Source of the DNA: Channallabes apus | Lineage: Eukaryota; Chordata; Actinopteri; Siluriformes; Clariidae | Direction: 5' to 3' | Length of the DNA: 64,000 bases | Assembly (NCBI GenBank): GCA_030522415.1 | Contig: CM060114.1 | Span: 25,629,304-25,693,303 of the forward strand | Shown here: positions 59,501 through 64,000 of the stretch, piece after piece | Layout of the letters: each line of letters starts with the position of its first letter | Position numbering within the stretch: the stretch's first letter is position 1 | Position numbers and translations under genes: made by a program | The notes under the pieces: generated by a model | Database searches by the model: none | Seen by the model: the letters and a program-made list of their open reading frames with translations, nothing else | Told to the model about the DNA's origin: nothing

Positions 59501-60184
59501 AAATCAAGTCGAGCTGGTTCGGAGTCGTTCCCGTAGACATTCAGCAAGTGGAATGTCTGATTCCAGCAAACTTGCAGAAGAGACGCGTCTGTCGGTGAGA
59601 ACTGTACACACAGTTGAATACCAGCACCACTTGCACATTACAGGAACTCTGCTGGGAGTTACTGCCACAGCCGACGTCCTCACGCCAAGCCATTTCCACA
59701 TGTTTGGAAACATCATTAAAGGAGTTCCTGGGAGGCCAGCATTTCAGACGTAGAGAAGGAATTCTGATCATGGCTCTGGCTCCAGACACTAGTGAAACAC
59801 TGTGATAACTGCGTTAATGTAGCAGGGGATTATATAGAGAAGTAAAGTGAGATTCCCCCCCCCCCCCCCCCCCCCTCTCATAACTGTTCTGTTATTCTGC
59901 ACAATTAAAAGTCCCAGTTGGACTTGAACACCCAGTGTATCCTACATTGTGTAATTTATGGCTCGTTTAGATTTTGATTATTTAGCTGCAAATCAGTTTG
60001 GCTTCAAATTATTCATCTGCATTTTTTCTTTTAGAAATTTTTAAAATGAATTTAACAGACATAAGTTTGATCACACAAAAGATGAAACTAATAAATGAGG
60101 AAATTGTGTGTGTGGAGATTGCACATGCTCTATTTACAGTCATATTTGATTGTACGCAAGTCTGAGGAACGATAATCGGTAGTG

Positions 60185-60252
<68 letters not shown>

Positions 60253-60772
60253 TGTCCTTCCGACACAAGCCTGCTCTGTAACTTCAAATTCTGTCTGCTG
60301 TCATTATAATAAACCATGCGCGCAAATTTAGGTCTTCGCCCGAGGCTTGGTCAGCTTCTCGTCCTCATCCAGATACCACACTTATGGATTTTCTCTCCCT
60401 CATCCTTTTCACGTTATGGAAGGTTCAGTGTCCAAACATCGATGCTTTGTGGCCTCAGCAAAGAGACTTTTACCGTTTAGGATTAGTCTGATTGATTTAA
60501 TCAGAAGCGATAAGACGCTTTTTGCTACCCGGGGAAAAGTGGACCGGAGCATTGCGAGCATGTTCGGGGTGATTTGTTGATCTCTAGTGGATGAATAGGA
60601 CGTTGGAATAGGACATCCTGTGTGAAGCGATGGCGAGCTGGGGAAGGGCTGGAAGAGAAGTGAGGGTTGATGTTAAGGTAAGGGTGGCGGACAGGAAGGG
60701 ATGCTGTGGCTGGAGCTTTTTCCTTTTACACTGTGATTTCCTGTGACGAACATCTGATTCATGACCCCCCCC

Positions 60773-60806
<34 letters not shown>

Positions 60807-60940
60807 GTATGTAGAATTCTCCTCTGTTCCAGTATTTACAGGATCTAGGACACACTGATTTTGAGGCATGTTCACCTATTTCTCAGGAGCGGGAGGAGGA
60901 ACTGAGTGCTGGTGCCCAGGACATCCTGACTCCGCCCAAA
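47537..60940 (+). CDS. vezt: vezt (vezatin), exons 1-2 only
   Basis: Vezatin is a transmembrane protein of adherens junctions that binds the cadherin-catenin complex and myosin VIIA. Visible coding exons are 47537-47572 and 60815-60940; together they encode 54 residues. [12 protein letters not shown] followed by [20 protein letters not shown] matches the vezatin N terminus as I recall it. The intron is about 13.2 kb with gtgaga and tgtag ends. The transmembrane segments and coiled coil are off the right edge; full vezatin is about 780 residues. Confidence 0.93.
48227..48797 (+). mobile_element. Harbinger-like element with Myb/SANT-like ORF remnant
   Basis: Ends CTTTCCCACTGCTCTGGTTC and the inverse near CACCAGTGTAGTGGAAATG. 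From ATG 48393 it reads [20 protein letters not shown] then [19 protein letters not shown], a trihelix-type domain as in the second protein of PIF/Harbinger transposons, and continues after a frameshift ([14 protein letters not shown]). Confidence 0.65.
49314..50933 (+). mobile_element. Tc1-family transposon, nearly intact, 1,620 bp
   Basis: Flanked by TA at 49312-49313 and 50934-50935. Termini CAGTGGTGTGAAAAACTATT and its inverse, in about 210-bp inverted repeats. An inner direct-repeat copy GTGTGAAAAAGTGATTGCCC lies near 49505, the IR/DR layout of Sleeping Beauty-like elements. The termini look little diverged, so the insertion is fairly recent. Confidence 0.92.
49693..50716 (+). pseudogene. 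Tc1 transposase with one frameshift
   Basis: Part one (49693-50115) has the paired DNA-binding helix-turn-helix domains ([20 protein letters not shown]) and a GRPTK hook. Part two (50093-50716) has the DD34E catalytic domain: [20 protein letters not shown] and [14 protein letters not shown]. The two parts overlap in different frames at a run of seven A near 50098-50104, where one base too many breaks the frame. Apart from this I see no stop codon in about 340 residues, the usual length of the family. All three acidic catalytic residues are visible. Confidence 0.9.
51590..51730 (-). mobile_element. SINE tail, third family, inverted
   Basis: CGGCTGCTCCCGACAAGGGG, GTCGCCACAGCGGAATATCC and TTTACGCCGGATGCCCTTCC are the standard words of this tail. 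Confidence 0.65.
51715..51945. repeat. Inverted copy of the 2.5-kb repeat
   Basis: GGCAAACTTCACAAATAATT, CACTCCTACCACATGATATG and CACCACCTGTAGGATTATA mirror 2697-2790. Confidence 0.5.
52000..54820. other. vezt intron 1, mostly unassigned
   Basis: No exon or gene seen. A short (TG)n lies at 53636-53659. At 53340-53510 the words GTTCAGTAGTTTTTACGTGA and ACAAACAAACAGACAGGC resemble a retrotransposon 3' end, but I cannot name it. Confidence 0.45.
54830..55078. mobile_element. Inverted-repeat element family A, partial
   Basis: GGGAAATGAGGTCGCTGCTG and GAAATGACGGGTGGCTCAAG match the right half of 18119-18868. Confidence 0.65.
56039..56454 (-). mobile_element. Mariner-family deletion derivative B
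   Basis: CAAGGATCGTTCGAGTCAAA and the inverse near CGGTTTGACTTGAACACCTC are flanked by TA. Only 416 bp; transposase scraps in the minus direction. Confidence 0.7.
56625..56880. repeat. Relative of the Tigger-like element without Tc1
   Basis: AGCCACTTTCAGTTTCATTT, AAATTAAGGTTAAGTGATG and TTGGTAATATTTTTGGGTGG are contiguous here, but lie on both sides of the Tc1 insertion at 49.3-50.9 kb. It acts as an empty-site reference. Confidence 0.7.
57480..57835. repeat. Repeat family C, two related segments
   Basis: TTCCCGCCTTCTGCGTCATG and TCCCACCTTCTCGGCTCTGA each precede ATTGGTT words. The inverse occurs at about 22905-22975. Confidence 0.4.
58025..58310. repeat. Repeat family B copy
   Basis: TTGCTTTTATACAACAGTTC and CGACTGGTGGAGCTGGTGAC match 28.4 and 44.9 kb. 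Confidence 0.55.
58388..58957. mobile_element. Inverted-repeat element, Harbinger-like, about 40-bp termini
   Basis: TTTTCCACTGCATAGTACGG then CACGACACGGTTCAGTTCAA is mirrored by TTGAACTGAACCGTGTCGTG and TCGTACTATGCAGTGGAAAA. The open frame at 58579-58764 is not recognisable. Confidence 0.8.
59540..59937 (+). mobile_element. Mariner-family remnant C
   Basis: Plus-strand [20 protein letters not shown] resembles the DDE-end motif of Mos1-like transposase (SDFHVFGPLKEALGG). The right terminus reads GACTTGAACACCCAGTG. A C-run at 59855-59874 interrupts it. Left end unclear. Confidence 0.65.
60186..60251. repeat. (TG)n microsatellite
   Basis: About 32 TG units. Confidence 0.95.
60815..60940 (+). 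CDS. vezt: vezt exon 2
   Basis: 42 codons between tgtag and gtaagt, phase 0 at both ends. [20 protein letters not shown] is the conserved vezatin stretch; the rest ([17 protein letters not shown]) is divergent. A CT tract forms the polypyrimidine tract. Confidence 0.93.
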
Positions 60941-61479
60941 GTAAGTGCCTATATCCACTAGTGCTGTGAATCAGAAGTAGACTGTTCAATGAGAATTAGA
61001 TTTTTGGGCATTACAATTCTTCATGAGACTTTATTCAGTAGCATTAAAGTTTATTGTCTGATTTATCTCAAGTAGCTATGTTTCTTACAAGAATTAAAAA
61101 CTGCTAAAAGTGTCTAATCAACCTTGAAATGCTGTGTAACTTGTGTTCCCGATTGTTCACAACTCGAACAAAGCATTCTTTTTTTTTTTCTTTCCTGCAA
61201 ATAAATTTCTGCTCCACACTCCCCATAAGGCCACCCGAAAGCTCAAGAGAAGGAGTAATAATCTCACAAAATGCGAGTATTTATGAAAGATGGAATTGGT
61301 TTCTATTTTCTGCAAAAGCAGTTTTATTTTTTTTTTTTTTTTTTTTTTTGAGTCAATTCAAGTCCATTTAATGTTTGTACATTGACCTAAGTAACAGTAA
61401 AGGTCTGAATGTGTAAGATTGCACAATTGATGACATGGCACGACTCTAATGTCCATGTAATTTGTTTCATATCGTTACC

Positions 61480-61850
61480 ACATCATCTCTTGACCAATAA
61501 GCAAAACCCCTCATTTCTTCCTCTAAAAATACATTTAATTAAATGATATTGAATCAATTGAAGAAATGAAAACAGATGTATTACAGTGACGGGCTGCAAA
61601 GTGCCTAAAGACACAATTTAAAAACATTAAATTGTTGTTTATGTAACGACCTCAGCAGCGACCTCATTTCCCCTCTCGTCTGTTCCGACCACTCAGCATT
61701 CAGCATCACCAGTATAATAATCACCGGTCTGATCATCTGTCATCATCTGCACCTGTTTCTCACTGATTCATGAATTAAGCTTGAATAATTCATAGGTCAC
61801 TGTGTGGCTTAACAAACAAAAGCATTTCTCTTAAACTTATCAGATACAGG
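61480..61850. mobile_element. Inverted-repeat element family A, partial, inverted
   Basis: AGCAGCGACCTCATTTCCCC, CACTCAGCATTCAGCATCAC and CATCTGCACCTGTTTCTCAC are inverse to the 18.3-kb interior. Confidence 0.65.
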
Positions 61851-62504
61851 AACAGGATAAACAAGTCCTTCACAACACTACCTATAGGAAAGTTTGTTGC
61901 TCAGAATGAGCTTTTTCTTGTCTCATGAGAATGAATTGCGATGTCTCATTTCAAGCTCCACTTTGTCTTTTCTATTTCTCCTAAAGCTGATTTGGGAGAA
62001 ACAAAGAGACACAACTGAGACATAACCCGAGACATACTTGAGAAACATTTGAGAAATCTGAGATGTACATGAGAAACAGAACTGCTTTTGAAGGAGACGC
62101 AAATGAGCCATATATTAGAGCATAATGAGACTAAAGCCAGATATAAGAGATGCATGAAACAGAAATGAGAAATATGATAGTTTTATTGAATATAAAAGAC
62201 GGCTCATTTCTGCCTAGGAGACAAAGAGCTCTTATGTTGGAGTTTATTTGCTATGGGCAATCTTCAGTCATCAGTTAGTCAAAGTAACATGTATTTAACT
62301 ATTTAAAATTGTCTTGACACAATGTTTACAATGTGAACATGTTTGGTGTAAATGGTAAAAAGTATTTTCTCGGTAACTTGGTTGAGTGAAGGAAGTGGAA
62401 CTTGGTGGAAAATGATGTTCCACTTTAAATGGGATGACGTTAATAAGAAATATTTTAATGGGCTGGAAGAGAAACCGTATACACAGTATACAAAAGAAGT
62501 GAGT

Positions 62505-62690
62505 TCATGGCCTCTGAGTGGCGCAGTCGTAAAGTGCTCGCCCTATCATCCGGAGATCGCTGGTTCGATTCCCGGGTGATGCTGTAACCTCTCAGATAGT
62601 CTTCGCCCCTTACTGAGTGCCTTAATGTGGGAGCCCCCTAGTGGTGGGGAGGAATTGGGCACGACTAAATTAGGGAGAAAATCGGGGGGG
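62505..62690 (+). mobile_element. tRNA-derived SINE, second family
   Basis: CTGAGTGGCGCAGTCGTAAA (A box) and GGTTCGATTCCCGGGTGATG (B box), then CCTTAATGTGGGAGCCCCCT and a GGGCACGACTAAATTAGG tail. Confidence 0.75.
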
Positions 62691-62744
62691 AGTGAGTTAA
62701 TTTCTGTGCAATATCACTTCAGTATGGTTTATCTCACTTCACTT

Positions 62745-62950
62745 TGGTTTCCCTCTAGGTTTCTTCCTTTTGTCGTCTCAGGGAGTTTTTCCTTGCCACA
62801 GTCACCCTCGGCTTGCTCATTAGGGACAATCTGATGATTATAATTTTTAATTGCACCTTTTAAACTCATGTCCATAATTTTTTGATTGTGTAAATCGACT
62901 TTTTATGACATTGTTGTTAAAGCGCTATATTAATAAAACTGAATTGAACA
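62745..62950 (+). repeat. LINE/SINE tail repeat
   Basis: AGGGAGTTTTTCCTTGCCAC, CCTCGGCTTGCTCATTAGGG and AGCGCTATATTAATAAAACT. Confidence 0.65.
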
Positions 62951-63194
62951 GTGCCAACGTTAAATGTCGCAGTGGCTGTCCTCCAAAAATGACCCCACAA
63001 TCTATAATCTAGATTTCCTTATACGGTTCAGACTTGACACAGCGGTTATCAATGGAAATCAGAATTTTATGTATGAGCTTTGGCAGTGTGAAGGACATTG
63101 CATAACGACAACCCCTATGATGGCATCCAAGATAAAACTCCAGCTCGATCTTTGGCACAAATCTGTAAGTTTAATCTGTACTAAAGAACAAAAA

Positions 63195-63515
63195 AGAAGC
63201 TTGATTAGTATCAGGAGCACATTCTTTGGTTAGAGGAGACCAAGATCTTGTTGAGCTCAGGTGGTGGAAACCTGGCCAGGTACCCCCCCCCCCCCCCCCA
63301 GTGAATCAATAGATCAAAATGATATGGGGTTACATGAGTGCAAAGGGTGTTGCCATTTTTATACTAGATGGCACCAGGAATTCCTGTACCAAAATACTAG
63401 CTGACAAAATGACTCCCAGTCTCCAGGATCATGGACAAAAGGGGTTCAAGCACGTTCTAAAGCACACTGAAAATCACGAAAGAATTTCTCAAGAAAGAAA
63501 ACTTAAATGTTGAAT
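63195..63515 (+). mobile_element. Tc1-like transposase fragment, decayed
   Basis: LWLEETKILL, IWGYMSAKGV and the stretch SCTKILADKMTPSLQDHGQK follow the Tc1 order LWSDETK, VWGCMSA, KILxxKMxPSLQ. Frameshifts and a C-run at 63285-63299 break it. Confidence 0.6.
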
Positions 63516-64000
63516 CCGCTAGAACCACATTTGGGGTATTTTAAAGACATGGTAGCACAGCAATACTCCTTTAGGGCAGCTGCAAAGAAGAATGGTAGAG
63601 CATCTTCGGAAATTCAGCTCTGGAATCTCCTGTGGCAAGCATCTCCTCAAAAATAAACATAGATTGTATTGAGAAAAAAAAAAGATCTGAATCTCAGTAA
63701 TGAACGGTATATGAATTTTACACAGTGGGGCCTTTGATTGATAAAATAAATCTAAACTATTCATTTTTCTTGTAATCTTAGAACAAATACCTTACTGTTC
63801 AGGTTATAAGTAACACAATCACTGTTAGCTGATGCAATTTTGAATCATTTGACGTTTATACACAGGATTGTGCTCACGTTATGTCGTACAGTAAATATAG
63901 ACCTATATAGTATAAAATGTCCACAATGTGATGGGTTTTCCCAGACCGTTAAACATTTAAGGTACTATTTTTCGCACCAGCATCCATGTGACCACGTCCT

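Noticed and set aside
62508..62580. tRNA-like sequence with a GGTTCGATTCC B box
   Set aside because: SINE of the second family, not a tRNA gene.
62964..63233. 89-codon open frame
   Set aside because: No recognisable domain and it leads into a Tc1 fragment; chance or transposon-derived.

Overview
The window is teleost fish nuclear DNA. It has vertebrate exon-intron genes with GT-AG splice sites, many long CA/GT, GA and TA microsatellites, and fish-type mobile elements (Rex3, Tc1, mariner, hAT, Harbinger-like and Tigger-like elements, tRNA-derived SINEs). An otophysan such as a catfish would fit the repeats, but I cannot prove that from one locus.

Three conserved genes can be modelled exon by exon, in the order nr2c1 - fgd6 - vezt, which as I recall it is also the order in human 12q22. 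(1) nr2c1 (testicular receptor 2, an orphan nuclear receptor) is on the minus strand at about 0.5-10.2 kb. Its promoter and first 12 exons are inside the window; the end of the ligand-binding domain lies off the left edge. (2) fgd6 (a FYVE, RhoGEF and PH domain protein, a Cdc42 exchange factor) is on the minus strand from 12.1 to 47.0 kb. Twenty-one exons join in frame from a four-codon first exon to the stop codon: 3,717 nt, 1,238 residues. (3) vezt (vezatin, an adherens-junction membrane protein) is on the plus strand. Only exon 1 (47.54 kb) and exon 2 (60.82 kb) are present. fgd6 and vezt are head to head with 549 bp between start codons, across a CpG-rich region carrying two opposed ZNF143-like motifs.

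Most of the rest is intron filled with repeats. From left to right the clearest are: a 5'-truncated Rex3 retrotransposon with an imperfect 46-bp target duplication inside an older inverted-repeat element (3.4-5.5 kb); a tract of SINE, Rex3 and Tc1 fragments (12.8-15.9 kb); an inverted-repeat element (20.1-20.6 kb); a hAT-like element with an 8-bp duplication (21.65-22.36 kb); a mariner deletion derivative and an inverted-repeat element (32.0-33.6 kb); a possible alternative TATA promoter and first coding exon of fgd6 (34.5-34.8 kb); a BovB-like RTE tail (35.46-35.59 kb); a palindrome beside an element with 20-bp identical termini (41.4-42.7 kb); a three-level nest ending in an almost intact 1,620-bp Tc1 transposon (48.2-51.3 kb, in vezt intron 1); and Harbinger-like, mariner and Tc1 remnants further into that intron.

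The three proteins do not form one pathway. NR2C1 is a nuclear repressor/activator, FGD6 organises actin through Cdc42 and phosphoinositides, and vezatin links junctions to the cytoskeleton. Co-regulation is plausible only for the fgd6/vezt pair, through the shared promoter. I found no CRISPR array, rRNA gene or bona fide tRNA gene, and no undescribed multi-gene system. The most novel candidates are the internal fgd6 promoter and the BovB-like fragment.
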